A stretch of 64,000 nt of DNA from Crossaster papposus (GCA_037893245.1 JBAIAA010000321.1:1-64000); one strand, 5' to 3'; numbered from the stretch's first letter, positions 45,693-57,665 are shown. Program-made: numbers and translations. The notes: generated by a model not told the origin, from the sequence alone.

Positions 45693-45699
45693 TCGTCTA

Positions 45700-46060
45700 T
45701 ACAACAGGCTAGCCGATAGATCCATCCCACCGCGTGGACGTATAATCCTAAATTCATTATCAAGTTGCCTTAGAGTGCATGCCGAAACATTATGGATTGG
45801 ATTTCAAAAAAAGAAAGAATTCCAGCACGCTTCGGCATGCCATTAGTCTTATAATCAACTCTCTCCCCTTTGCTCAAACACGCAAAGCAAACATTCTTTA
45901 TGCCGTTGGCTGCGCAACGCGCACATGTTTTCAAAGCCGTTTTTCTCGCAACGAGGTCGCCGAAGTTCGGCGGTACACAGTCTCATTTCTCGTAGCATGT
46001 CTACCGAAATACAAATTCTACAGCAATAAATGAACACTAGAAAGTTAATGATTTTCACTG
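45700..46060. other. Unassigned stretch, no gene recognised
   Basis: No repeat copy or exon recognised. Confidence 0.35.
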
Positions 46061-46452
46061 TGGCATATTGTGGGCATGGGCATGTGTGATTTTGCATTCA
46101 AAGTGGACTCGGCCAGTATTCCAAAATTCGCATCTTCTTCCAAATGCACATCCTGGGTTAAGTCCAAATTCACATCAACTGGATGCGAATTTGCATGTTA
46201 ACGACCTTGGTGTGAATTTGGAGCATTTTAAGAAGCTGTATTAGGGACATGGTGAACAAGTACGGTCAAGCATAGAGTCAAGTCTCGTTTTAACCACCTT
46301 CTAATAAACGGTCGGCAGTAGCCATATACAAAAATGGCGGACAAACTTAACTGTGCACCTGTTACCGAATGAGGAGTACTTCCGACATACAAATGGTCCG
46401 TTTATGATGTCATTAAGGTTACTCTGAAGGGTGATCCCTAGAAGACAGAAGA

Positions 46453-46680
46453 CAGGCAGTAGTTCTTATGCTATTCTTTGTTTTTGCGATCACCGTCCGG
46501 CGATCGTAATTCATAACAAAATATACATGTAATTACATTTTTCAGGAGGAATTCTAGGATATCTAGCGCAATCATGTTGCTAGATGCCTACAATCATTAT
46601 TTGCTTTCAAATAAGTAAAATATTTCTTAATAACTCGGTAGTAAAATGTTTTGAATACTTCAAAATGGTGTATCCTACCT
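46453..46680. mobile_element. Family B remnant, third nesting level
   Basis: CACCGTCCGGCGATCG, GGATATCTAGCGCAATC and GGTGTATCCTACCT before TTAA (46681-46684). The left end is missing. Confidence 0.8.
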
Positions 46681-46684
46681 TTAA

Positions 46685-47110
46685 CAACTGAAGGGTAAAC
46701 CCCAAGCTCAAGGAGTCTGTTTACGGTAACCTTGTGATCAATGATGTCAAATACCTTGCTCAAATTGTTAGGTTTGTTTGCACAAGATATTACGTGATGA
46801 TATAAATATCAACAATGTAGTGGGCTATAGACAAATCTTTACGATTTCCATATAAAGTTTCATCGACTAACAAGGGAGTGAGAGAGATTGGCCTAAGTTT
46901 CTGCAAAGTGGGTGGTTTCACTTTAGGAACATGCACCACGTTTTAGCTTGCTTCCATTGAAATGGAACAACACCGGCCTGAACGATGAGTTTAACATATT
47001 AGTTACAGGCGTGCTAAATTCATATGTAAATTCCTTGAGAATCTTTTCAGGCCAAATTATCTGGTCCCCCAGCTTTACTCGCTGAAATCTTGTTGTTTAT
47101 AAATTTCCCA
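46685..47110 (-). pseudogene. Non-LTR reverse transcriptase fragment
   Basis: On the minus strand codons give VPFQWKQAKTW and, broken by a frameshift, LRPISLTPL. Further along, KVFDIIDHKVTVNRLLELGV matches the region following the reverse transcriptase palm motif. Stops and frameshifts show it is dead. The order is interrupted by the family B remnant at its 3' side. Confidence 0.75.
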
Positions 47111-47652
47111 TGAATACAAAATTAACGAAGCAGGAAGGTAAGCTGGCGAATCATGCAAACTGATGGGAACTTAAGTTTGAAAAAAACCCAGGCAAGGTTA
47201 TTATAAATCTCGTTAAAGCAATCAATGTACTATGGGATCAATACCCTCAGCATGATTGGTAAAAGGTTTGGTTTGGTTTGGTTTGCTAAGTTACGGATTT
47301 GTCGATGCCACCTTCCTGGGTCAGTCTTGTTGCGACTAACGTACCCTTCCAGCATAGTACGGCTGTTTAGCAGACATTATATGACGAGTAACTTGATTTT
47401 GGAGGGACCAACATTTGGTTCTGTCACAGTTAATAATGAATGCTTTTTTATCTGCACGATATTGTTTCTCTCATCCGATCATTGAACCATGGTTTATCAA
47501 TACAGTGGTGTCGTATGTAGGAATTAGCTAAAGTGAAAGATAATTGTTACCATGTCCCTAATACTAAAACAGCTTCGTAGGATTTAGATTTGGAAATCTT
47601 TTGTTGAAATCACATCCTGCTAAGGACCGTGTCCGCTTTGAATAAAACATTC

Positions 47653-47874
47653 GCAAACGCATGTACGTTTGTTTATGGTGTAAACCGATGAGTTTCTTTT
47701 GTTCCTCTCGATGATTTCCTTTGTTTGTACTCTAACTTTTTCGAACGGCTCTCATTGGTTTTGTACACGAATCTCAATCGAGGACGTCCTCGATTCTAAC
47801 CCTAACCCCAATTCACCTTCGTGTCGCCAGGCATGTGTCCTCCATTTACACCATAAACAAACGCGACGAGACAT
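47653..47874. repeat. Inverted repeat with GTTTATGGTGTAAA arms
   Basis: GCATGTACGTTTGTTTATGG is only partly mirrored; GTTTGTTTATGGTGTAAA and TTTACACCATAAACAAAC are exact inverses about 160 bp apart. It contains a perfect GAGGACGTCCTC palindrome. Confidence 0.75.
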
Positions 47875-47878
47875 TAAA

Positions 47879-48375
47879 GGTAGAGTATACCATTGTGTTA
47901 TTGTGCAATTTTCTTTGAAGCAGCAAAATGCTCAAAATCTGAAGACAGGTGATTGACAACTATAACCTCTGGAAATGCTGTCATGGTGATGTTTGTGAAT
48001 TCTGGTTATCGCGCAGGGAAACACTATTATAAGATTTTGCTTTCAATCAAAAGGTGCCGCGTTACGATTTAAATTGCGCCGAGATTCAGCATTCGAGGCA
48101 CGTTTTCATTCAGCCGATTGCATGCAGCTGATGCGCGTCACGCGCTGAACCGACCAATAATAGCAAAGCAAGTACTAACAGAAAATTGTAAAACTACGTC
48201 TCTGAGACGCATCTTTGGAAATGATCTTCTTTTATTGTTTTCTTCAAAATGAAATTGTGCCAGAAGAAAATATTTCACAGGGAATTTAGTGTCATTAATA
48301 TATTTACAACAAGAATACAACAATAATTTGGTTGGTTACTTTTTGGATAGCTGCAAATGATATACACTTTACCTT
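47879..48375. mobile_element. TTAA-flanked element with AGGTAGAGTATACC ends
   Basis: TTAA immediately before AGGTAGAGTATACCATTG at about 47875 and after GATATACACTTTACCT at about 48377. The terminal bases resemble family B, but the interior is unrelated. Confidence 0.7.
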
Positions 48376-48891
48376 TAACATGTCTCCGTTTTCATGAACA
48401 GCCTTTAAGAACAAATCTATACTCTTTTTTGCTCACTTTTAGTTAAACACCGAAATAACCTGTTTGGAATTCTGTATGCGACGTGAACAAAATTAATTAT
48501 TATGTACATAACATTGAACAACACTTTCAACGAAATGTACATCATGGTGTGTTTTGATTGTTTAATGCCTAAAAAACAGGAATATATCTGTTTATATCTG
48601 ATATATTATCTGATTAATTTGCCTTCAATAATTGAACCGAATATGAAGATTTGTGTGTATATAAGTGCAATATATTGTTTGTATAATGTAATATACTATA
48701 AGGTAGCCGTAACAGAAGTTTAGAGTATGAGGTATTTTGTAAAATGGTATTTTGCTCCGTAAATAGAGATTTATGAGACGAGAACAACTTGGCCATCCCG
48801 AGTCTTAATATTTTGTCAAAGCAGCAAAAATTGAAGATTTGCTTCAAGTCTGATGTGTGCAGTAAGGCAGATAACTACATATTATACTTAA

Positions 48892-49280
48892 AGGGACCGT
48901 ATACGTTTGGTAATTAGAACCCACTGTTTGTTTCAATCCCATATAGTTATAGTTATATACCATAAAACTAACCTGTAACAATTTCATTTCAAAAGGTGGT
49001 AGCGATTTTGAGATATTGCCGAAAATCTGGATCAGTTATGTCCACGCAGAAAGAATAATCTGCATTGGAATACACAGTCTGAGAAACGTCACTGCAGTAA
49101 CGCTTCTCCGATTCAAATTTTGGGGGATAAAAAGGGATATCTTTTTCCATAACCGCAGTACTTCGAAGTGAAAAGCTTCTAAAAATGCATTATACTGTCC
49201 AAAGCTGCTGTACTTCTTACCAAGTAAGTTTGTATTGCCATTAATTTTTGGAGTAATAACCAAACGTATACGATATCCCT
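48892..49280. mobile_element. Family C TTAA element
   Basis: TTAA at 48888-48891 and 49281-49284. Ends AGGGACCGTATACGTTTGGT and ACCAAACGTATACGATATCC. A family A element starts only a few bases to the right. Confidence 0.87.
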
Positions 49281-49289
49281 TTAACACTA

Positions 49290-49597
49290 GGAATAAGCAT
49301 GATGTGATTTTTCATTCAAATCGGACACGGTCCTTATAGCAGTATGTGATTTCAACAAAGGATTTCCAAAATCACATCAAAATGCTTCAAATGTACTTTT
49401 GTTATCCAAATTCACATCCTGGTTTAAGTGGATGTTAATCCAGTGGCTGTGAATTCGAATCTTATACGAATTAGCCCAGGGTGTGAATTTGGACAGATGA
49501 TGTGAATTTGGAGCATTTGGATATGATTTTGGAAATATTTTGTTGAAATCAAATTCTGCTAAGGACCGTGTCCGCTTTAAATGCAAAATCACATCAT
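49290..49597. mobile_element. Family A element
   Basis: TA at 49288-49289. Left GGAATAAGCATGATGTGATT; right TGTCCGCTTTAAATGC, AAAATCACATCAT, with the last bases lost before TAGG. Confidence 0.82.
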
Positions 49598-49604
49598 TAG
49601 GCCA

Positions 49605-51800
49605 AGAGTTTTAGTTATAGCCTGGAAATAGCTCATAAAAAGCTGAATTTGTCAGGATAGGTCCAGGAATATAAGTAGAATAACATTCTTAGCTCTTTCC
49701 AAAATCCAAGACGGCGTCCAAAATGGCTCAAGTTTTCTATGTTTATCATAACTTTACAACCAAACAAATGTAAATAAAAAAATTAAGTGCCTAAACATAA
49801 TGTTTTACGGTATAATGAATAACGGAATCATTATTTAGAAAGTTCAAAACCAAGATGGTGTCCAAAATGGCAGACATTTTCAAATTATATTCTAACTTTG
49901 CAGCCAGAAAAGTTAGAAATACATTATACATACAAGTATCTAAACTAGTGTTTTAATACACAACTAATCTAACAAAAACCTGTGCAAAACTCATGGGTAG
50001 CCAGAACCAAGATGGCCTAAAACTGTGTGCACCTTTATGGTATCATATCGCATCGGGGGCGAATTTCATGAAAAATCGTACATTATCGATGTTATTTAAA
50101 TACAAACTATTATATATTGCAATATATACAACCTGGTGAAGTTATACAATCCCAACAATCATTAAAATTCAAATTAACCTAATTAACAAATGGGCGAATT
50201 TATCCTTAAGTGCCGTTTTGCGTTTTGCGAAGAGGCGAGTTTAAAATAGCATCGGCGCTTTGGTGCGCGTACTGACTTTAGCGTTTTTCACGAAGAGGCG
50301 AATTTATGGCGCAGTGGGGAAATGTATACATTCTGACGCTCACAGGGGCGAATTTGCTAAGTTATCGGTTTTGTATTATTGTTGTCGTGTTTAAGAAGAG
50401 GTACTTCTAATAATTGAAGAATTCTGCAAAACGAATAACCTTTAATTTCTTAAAGTTTGATATAATTCTTGAACAAGATTGGAATCTCTTCTTTCACGTG
50501 ATACCTTAATCTTGCATATTCTATGGATCTTTACATTGCAAACTGCTAAACGAAAAAAGGACTAACTTTACACGCGATGTTCTCGAAAGTTTGTTCAGAC
50601 CGTGAAAGGCTAAATTCGCCTCTTCGTGGAAACGGTGACGATATGACGCAAACATACATTTAGCACAGCTCTAAATTATACCGCAGTCTGTGTTTTAGAA
50701 AAGGCTTCTTTACAAAAAAATACAAGGCACATGAACAAAGTGAAAATGTGCCATGAAATGTTATTGCTTGTTTTGGTTTTACATTATTTGTATAATTTCA
50801 AAATGATTTTTTTTCAACCTAAAGTAGACTTCTAGACTGCGGCTTACAGTTTGTGATGTAAGATTTAGCGCAGTATTACGCGTTAATGATACATCGCGGT
50901 GACCGTTGGTGATAAAGCGCAATAGCACAGCACATTATTGTCAATTTTCTTTTCGGTTTTTCATTTTGTCGTCGCCATTTAATTTTTTTAATTACACGTA
51001 GCCCAATTCCAGTGTCACATTTGGCAAGACTGTATCATTATTTACTTGTTTATCAACAAGCTTATTTGTCATAGATTCCTAAAACTATATATTTTAATAT
51101 TTCAAATGAAATAATATGAAACTCAGCAAAATGTATCAATTTTTTTTGGATAAAACAATAGGCTACTAAACAAATTGTCGCCCTCTAAATCAATATTATT
51201 AGTATACGGATACCCAAATAGGTCTCCATCATTAACTTGTAAGTTTCAACATTACAATTGATTCAGGGCACAAATCTGTAGAATTTGCAGCTTTTGTAAT
51301 GTCATAAACGTTTTCTTTGGTTTGTTTATTTCTAGAAACATAATACTAGGCCACTTTCGTTGAATTTTAGTTATGTTTGGATGTCAAGAAACTACGAATA
51401 AAAATAGAAAGGTTTTGGTCGTAGATTCATTGTTTCCTAAATCATGTGTTTAGACTCTTTATATGTATTTCGAACATGCTTATTATTGCATTGTGAACAC
51501 CACATTGGTTATGGATACTTTATGGATAATGATTGTAGTATATTTCGTGTATTTACAACATATGCTAAGACACATTATTTGTTTTTAAAGCTTGTCTGGT
51601 TGCAAAGTCATTAAACAAATTGAAAATGGCAGCCATTTTTGACGCCATCTTGGATTTCGGAACGAGCTTCAGGGGATTTTCGAGAACTGTTAGTGTAATT
51701 ATTGTTCTACTTATATTACTGGATCTACTTTGAAAAATTCAGCGTGTTACGAGCTATTTCAAGGTTTTAGAATGATCTAATGCTCTTGGTGTACATGCCC
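49605..51800. mobile_element. 2.2-kb element with diverged terminal repeats of about 150 bp
   Basis: GAAATAGCTCATAAAAAGCTG, shown here as GAAATAGCTCAT and AGCTGAATTTGTCA, plus TATAAGTAGAATAA and CCAAGACGGCGTC on the left, match inverted GAAATAGCTCG, GCTGAATTTTTCA, TATAAGTAGAAC and CCAAGATGGCGTC on the right. The middle repeats GAGGCGAATTT in both orientations. Confidence 0.6.
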
Positions 51801-52460
51801 TTTCGTAGTGTAACAACCTGTCTGTTTACAAGTCACAGGTACAAGCGACATACTGATATTGCACGATCTTGTTTTTTAAGCAGAGTCAATTACATGGAAG
51901 TGTAATTTTTCATCATTTGCGTTTTCGTATTAATACACGCCATATCAATTTCAGCGCTGTTATTTAGATCGGCCTTGGCTACAACCATTGGCATTCTGAA
52001 GTGTGCTTCAACGAGCGGAAATTACACTTAACGTGTGTTTGTGTTGAGTCGAATGTCTCTATTTTATATTCATGCGCACTTTAGCTACCGCGGCTCCATC
52101 GCAGTGCAGTATATTAAAGCATTGGTTACAAAATCATCTTACGAGATAAAAAGCACGTGAGTACCACATCTGAAATATTTATAGACCCGTCGAAATGCCT
52201 CTGAACAATTTCCCGAGAACATTTCAAGCGTGGTATTTTCATATCCCCCTTGCTGCATACAATTACACACTAATTAAATTACAAACTTTATTTATCGCGC
52301 CAGCGCGGTCCAATTGTAAATTACTGAAAGGGGCATTCCAATTTTAAAACAGCGTCTTCGATGTTATTTACGCAATAAACACGTATAAGGGCTTTGCACT
52401 TGAGGTGAGCTCATAATATTCAGTTACTCATCATCCATTCAAATCTTTGGGACTAGTTAG
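51801..52460. other. Unassigned stretch, no gene recognised
   Basis: No exon or repeat copy recognised. Confidence 0.35.
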
Positions 52461-52464
52461 ACTA

Positions 52465-52676
52465 CACTGAAAAACTGTGTTTAGCGAGTAAACACCTTTC
52501 TAAACACTTTCTTGCTATCAGTTTGTAAACATGTTTACATGCTAAACATGTTTAGCATGAGGATGGATCGTGTTTAGCCATTGGACATTGATGTTTAGGA
52601 ACTGGACACGTGCGTTTAGCTTCTAAACATGTTTACAGGAAAAGTGTTTCCTCGCTAAACACATTTTTTTAGAGTG
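52465..52676. mobile_element. TGTTTAG-word palindromic element (212 bp)
   Basis: TA on both sides. Ends CACTGAAAAACTGTGTTTAG and, inverted, CTAAACACATTTTTTTAGAG, with CGAG/CTCG next to each. AAACATGTTTA and TGTTTAGC words fill the middle. Confidence 0.85.
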
Positions 52677-52757
52677 TACCGAATGTGCCCATAGGCCTTA
52701 GTTGTAGAAGATCACTGGGCAGAAGCAACTGCTCATCAGTGAAAAACTTTCACACTA

Positions 52758-53069
52758 GGATCGGGCATTATGTGATGTTGCATTCAAAGCGGACATAGTC
52801 CTTTAGCAGGATGTGATTTCAACAACAGTTTTCCAAAATGTTCCAAATTCACATCCTCTTCAAACTTTCATCCCGGATAAGGTCGTTAACATGCAAATTT
52901 AAATCTAGTGGATGTGAATTTGGACTATAACGACTTAATCTAGGATGTGAATTTGGAAGAGGATGTGAATTTTGAACATTTTGATGTGATTTTGGAAATA
53001 TTTTGTTAAAATCACATCCTTCTACTGGCCGTGTTCGCTTTGAATGCAAAACAACATCATGTCCGTTCC
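52758..53069. mobile_element. Family A element, both ends intact
   Basis: TA at 52756-52757 and 53070-53071. Ends GGATCGGGCATTATGTGATG and CATCATGTCCGTTCC. The arms fold along most of the length. Confidence 0.87.
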
Positions 53070-53229
53070 TAGCGTCAAACCATGTATTAAAATTATGTTG
53101 GTTTAACAAGTTGATTGGTTACAAGTTTGTTAAAATGTTAACCAACACTGTCTACATTTATGCGGGTAATCCGAAAATAAAAGACAACGTCTACTTTCGT
53201 TCAACTCCAATTGACTGTAATTATTATCG

Positions 53230-53480
53230 GCGTATGAACAGACAACCCCCCCCCCCCCCCCTAAAGTCCCTCAATACAAAAACGACTGAGCACGTTTCGG
53301 TAAAATAACCACTAATTGTTAAGAGAAACTGATTAGGAATCCAGCCATACTCCACATTCAATTACAAAATGTGCAGCGTTTTGAGGATTATTTGTTCTAT
53401 ACATAAATTGTACAATTTTGTCCATAATATAATTGTTATTGACAAAATAGTATGGCTGGATTCTTAATGACGATTTCTCT
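53230..53480. repeat. Inverted repeat near 53.4 kb
   Basis: TTAGGAATCCAGCCATACT and AGTATGGCTGGATTCTTAA are inverted partners about 120 bp apart, with TTGTACAATTTTG in the centre. A C14 run lies to the left. Probably a small transposon. Confidence 0.7.
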
Positions 53481-53589
53481 ACTTATTAATGACTAAAAAG
53501 TGCTCAGTATAAATATTTATATGTAGTTATTTTAATATTTTTGTGTATTTAATTATAATATTTTGTATAGGTTTATCCAACAAAAATAG

Positions 53590-54460
53590 CGTTTAAATTC
53601 ATCTTGGTAGTGGCCAATTTGAAGCGAATTAGCTCTCTGCTGTCGTTCCCGTGGTTCGTATTAAAGTTCAGACGTTCAAATTCGTTTTTATAATTATCTG
53701 ACTTATTCATAATGTTCTCCTTCTACGTTGAAGTTTGGGCGTTCGGTTTAAATGGTCATTCAATTTAGCAGTGGGTTTGATAAAGGCTTATTTGCATTTG
53801 AATCGTATTTTCGTTTTTGCGCATTCTATTTAGCACTTTTTTCATTCAAAATAAAGAAAAACGCGAGATGCGAAGTATTAAAAGTGTTAGGCAATGCTTT
53901 TTTTTTCTAGTTTAGTTTTTTTTTAAAGTATCTGTCTCAATCAAATCTGAGATCTGGGTGTTCTTATATCTCTAACGTGTTTTTCGTGCTTCTTTTCATT
54001 AACTTATTTTTCTTGTTGATGTGCAAGAAAGCTGGGAAAAGTGATACATTTAGGTATTTTGTCGCTGCTTTTTGTGGCAGAATTTTGTAAGAAATGTCCC
54101 TGGTACTCAAATGGAATAAGACAATGTACAATTCTAACGAACAAATGAATAACATGAACCGTATTTGAATTCCTTTTCTTACATTCCATAAATGCTTGCC
54201 TATGGTGAATTCGAATGGCCAAACTGGCGCAACTGGAAGCTCGAGCGAATTGGAATGACTAAATGTGAAATGTTAATTTGAACGCACAATTGTTTTAATC
54301 GAATCATCGACCTGGGCTTCATACTGCGAATTTAAACCACAGTTCAGTGGGTTTTCGCCTATGCAAATTTGACAGAACAAAACGCAATTGAATCAATTAT
54401 TTTTTTGTTTTCTGTGGCAGATTTTAGTTTTACGTTTGAATGGCAAATGTTTAATTTAAC
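53590..54460. repeat. Family R repeat, second copy (inverted)
   Basis: See 29340-30340. CAGAATTTTGTAAGAA, AATTCTAACGAACAAATGAA, CATAAATGCTTGCCTATGG and CAAACTGGCGCAACTGGAAG run in the opposite order. Confidence 0.75.
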
Positions 54461-54469
54461 CCTTTGTCA

Positions 54470-54840
54470 TTTGAGTATTATAAGAAAATGAAAGGCTAAA
54501 TTAATTATGTTTCCATTAAAAACATACGACTATCAATGCCACTATTTTAATAAGCAGTAAATGATATTATATAAATATGAATAATACAATTGTAATTCTA
54601 AATAAACTTTGAAATTTGAATTCATACTTAAATTGTTTGTGTATTGTTTCTTGGAAGAGGCAATGTGTCCAAGTCCATAATTATACAAACATAAAGACGT
54701 TAATTTAAAATGCTCTATATTAAGAAAGGGGGAAAACGAAACAAAATATGTGACGGTGACCAAGCATTCAGGAGTTGTACTTATAGGATCTCAACATTAA
54801 TTAACCAATTACCGATTCCTTTTCTCGGCTTACCCGGCAG
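54470..54840. other. Unassigned AT-rich stretch
   Basis: No exon or repeat copy recognised. Confidence 0.35.
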
Positions 54841-54844
54841 CGAT

Positions 54845-55175
54845 TTATTCCCCAAACGACATCGCCATAGAACTGGTTTTTAGCGCATCTGATTGGTTGT
54901 ATAACATCTACGCCATATATTCATCTATGTGTCGCATTGCATGACGTGTACTAGGGTAAACAATCCCAGAGTCATAGGGTTCAAAAGGGTTAGGGTTAGG
55001 GTTAGGGTCAATAAGTTGAGAGTCCTAGGGTCAATAAAACCCAGAGTCCTAGGGTCAATAAGTTAAGAATCTTAGGGTCAATAAATTGAGAGTAAAATTT
55101 ACTACCATGACGTAACAGATAGGCAATCAGATGCGCTAAAAACCAGTTCTATGGCGATGTCGTTTGGGAAAATAA
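54845..55175. mobile_element. Inverted-repeat element with near-perfect 50-bp ends and telomere-like core
   Basis: CCCAAACGACATCGCCATAG and AACTGGTTTTTAGCGCATC are mirrored at the right end almost without change. The core contains three to four TTAGGG repeats (54986-55009) and then AGTCCTAGGGTCAATAA in about four tandem copies. Confidence 0.85.
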
Positions 55176-55179
55176 AATG

Positions 55180-55795
55180 TGCTACCCGGCACATCGCTCG
55201 GCTACTAAAATGTTAATAAAATGAAAAGACGAAGAGGATTGTTAGGTCCATCTGTTTCGGCTCTAGATGGAAAACACACACATGCATTTCGATGAATGAG
55301 CCATGTGCTCTACGTCTGTAAAATATACTGCAGTCTCTTATTAGTCTACTGCGCGTTCCCATTGGATTTAATGTTGTCATATAAACACCGCGGTACGTTA
55401 TCCAAACAAGTTTAATGGGAACACGGCTTAATTAAGTAATTTGGGACACGATCAAGCGGAATGAGTCGGATGTTGGGGAATCCCAAAAATGTTTTAATCA
55501 GAATTGTGTTCTTCGTTGGTATTTAAACAAATTTACATAACTCGACAACAAAACATCGTATCAACATGGGGTTTTCAGTTTTTAAAACGTTCAAATGCCC
55601 TTTTTAAAACTACATGAAAACTCATTTTGACCGGGGCCGACATCCGACTAATTCCGCTTGTTCGTGTCACATTTGGGCACAGGGATATTCCTGGTTTATC
55701 GCCAGATATGTTTAAAGCAAGACATGGGACGAAGGGAACTCCAATCCCTTGTGGTCGCTGTGTTTGCGGAATGTTGCGGTAAAATTATTATTAGT
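55180..55795. other. Unassigned stretch with a loose inverted repeat
   Basis: GACACGATCAAGCGGAATGA near 55447 and TTCCGCTTGTTCGTGTC near 55654 are partial inverses, suggesting an element at about 55445-55672. Not confirmed. Confidence 0.5.
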
Positions 55796-55975
55796 CCTCC
55801 ATACATATCATACATAATCACTCTCTAGACTATTGCTACCTAACGCACCCCCCCCCCCCCCCTTTACAAACCTAAACAGAATTTAACAACATTCCACAAG
55901 CACAATGAACACCACAAAAGAAGGGGAAAGGGGGGGGGGTTGTCTCCGTCCCAATCTTGCTTTATAATCCCTCAT
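55795..55975. mobile_element. Family N copy with C15 tract
   Basis: CTATTGCTACCTAACGCA followed by C15, then ACATTCCACAAGCACAATGA and CCAATCTTGCTTTAT. Matches the disrupted copy at 1030-1415. Confidence 0.55.
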
Positions 55976-56252
55976 CATCCAACCAATTTGTTTCTTTCTA
56001 GCTTGCAAATCATGATCAATAATTTTAGCATTTCCAAAGCATTTGAAATGACCGTTTACCATAAAACTAACACCCACTTCCATAATGTTTCTTATTTCAT
56101 AATGTGCAACTCAATGAGTTGTATCAGTCACATGTTTGTATTCGAGTATCACTCTGCCACACTGCACGTGCCACTCTGCTTGGGCTCTGACAAACGAAAC
56201 AACGCCCTCTGTTGATAGCCACCGTTGAGGTTATTTTGGTCAAAGTTCACCG

Positions 56253-56608
56253 TTATTTGCTCTTCACCACTTTTGCAGGTACAAACATAAAACTGTAGTA
56301 AATTTTGTACATGATGTCAGTGACTGGCGCCGGGAGAAAGCAGAGCATATAAACCGTCAGTTTAGAGGTCCAGTTTCCGGGAAAGTACCGCTCGTGTGGG
56401 TTTTCGTCGATGAGGGCGCTTGTGCAAGCATCCACCACTGGCGCGAGGGTAGTCACTGAGAAGCCCTGGGATGCGTTGACAATGTGATCTTTCGTCGCCT
56501 TGAAATACTCTGTACCGTAAGCCTCTCGCACTTCGTCAGTTGTTTCGCTCCAGACATTGTCCAGGCCAGTGGACATGTATTCTCTAGTAAACATGGCGGA
56601 CCCTCCAC
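56253..56608 (-). CDS. BDH1-like short-chain dehydrogenase, terminal exon (substrate-binding C-terminus)
   Basis: A 356-bp exon with acceptor ACATTTCAG, joined in phase 1, encoding about 118 residues to a TAA stop. It covers the variable SDR C-terminal domain: GGSAMFTREYM, then a helical region with DEVREAYGTEYF, and the end segment NPHERYFPGNWTSKL followed by a hydrophobic run and PVTDIMYKIYY. The ERY-P pattern and (T/S)D-(I/L)MY near the C-terminus fit the SDR9C group; in BDH1 this part binds phospholipid and substrate. The protein ends KVVKSK. Together the three exons give about 225 residues; BDH1 is about 340, so roughly the first third is missing to the right. No clear AATAAA was found downstream on this strand. 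Confidence 0.92.
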
Positions 56609-56657
56609 CTGAAATGTAACGTAAACGTAGGACGCACCATAACCCAGTTTTCTAATA

Positions 56658-57665
56658 AATTCAAATTCATGCACGCAGGCGCATAAATACACAATGTAGG
56701 ACAGGAGGCTAGACGCGAAATCGGCCCATTGAAAAATGTACAGGGGTCCATAAATTGTTGCCATTTTTGTGACTGAATAGAGTTGATGGTAAGTGTTCTA
56801 GAATTGTGTTATTGAGTTTATAAACATGTAAATTTTGTTCCAGAATGAATGATAACTCAACGTACTTTGCTAACATTTAGAGAATCCTTGTTCAGGGGTT
56901 GTAGTACTTGTAGGACGCTATGGTCACAGACAAAATCTTGGATTTCGAGTAAAATATGTGTTCACTTTGAATTGTAAGTACATTTACATATTATAGTCAG
57001 TTTCCCTTGTGGTTTATTTGTGTATTACAAGACAACGAGTGGTATTCCCATTGGGTGATCCCCACAATGTCGTTTCCCGGGTTATATGTTCAAATGTATC
57101 CATTCTTTACAGAATTGAATGTTGATTTTTACAATTAAAATATGTATACATTAAGCATCGAATACAACTCCATTTTGTATTCCTCTTGGGCCTTCCGGTG
57201 CCTGAAATCATCCTAGGTATTCTGCTCTAAGTGGGTTTTGTTAGGGTACAAAATTAAACAAAAATGTTGTTGTACTGTGCGCACGAGGTCGATGAAAATC
57301 AACGAGTCAAAGAAAATACTGTTACTTTGTGGAAGTACCATTCACCACATTGCGGACATGATCGCAGGCAATTAAACACGGCGCGAACTACAACTTGCGC
57401 TGGCACAAACACTGTAATTCACGCCGTGATTCAAAGCCTGCCATTCTGTACGCAATGTGGTGGATGGTACCCCGACAAAAATCATAGTATTTTCTTAGAC
57501 TCGTGTTTTTGTTACCCCAAATCCTGTCCTAAATCAAATAGAGCAAATCTTGGAGAAATTAGGAGAAAATTACAAAACTGTATGGACCCCTGTACATTTT
57601 TCAATGGACGATTTCACTTCTTGCCCCCCAGCCTATTTATGCGCATGCGTGCATGAATTTGAATG
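56658..57665. mobile_element. 1-kb element with 110-bp terminal inverted repeats
   Basis: TTCAAATTCATGCACGCAGG with GCGCATAAATA and GAAAAATGTACAGGGGTCCA on the left; the inverse of each on the right. A 130-codon opening (57264-57656) with CTQCGGWYPDK reaches into the right repeat; I do not recognise it and doubt it is a gene. Confidence 0.82.

Larger units (their letters stand above)
46231..47578. mobile_element. Inverted-repeat element carrying a dead reverse transcriptase and a family B remnant
   Basis: Left GAAGCTGTATTAGGGACATG; right, inverted, CATGTCCCTAATACTAAAAC then AGCTTCG. It lies inside a family A copy and itself contains family B sequence. Confidence 0.65.
46073..47650. mobile_element. 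Family A element split by a 1.35-kb insertion
   Basis: Left GGGCATGGGCATGTGTGA with TTTTGCATTCAAAGTGG; right GTTGAAATCACATCCTGC with ACCGTGTCCGCTTTGAAT. The insertion runs from about 46231 to 47578. Confidence 0.75.

Noticed and set aside
57264-57656. 130-codon open frame with several Cys residues (CTQCGGWYPDK)
   Set aside because: It runs into the terminal inverted repeat of a transposon and has no recognisable fold; the cysteines do not form a clear zinc motif. It could be a remnant of an element-encoded protein, but this is not supportable.
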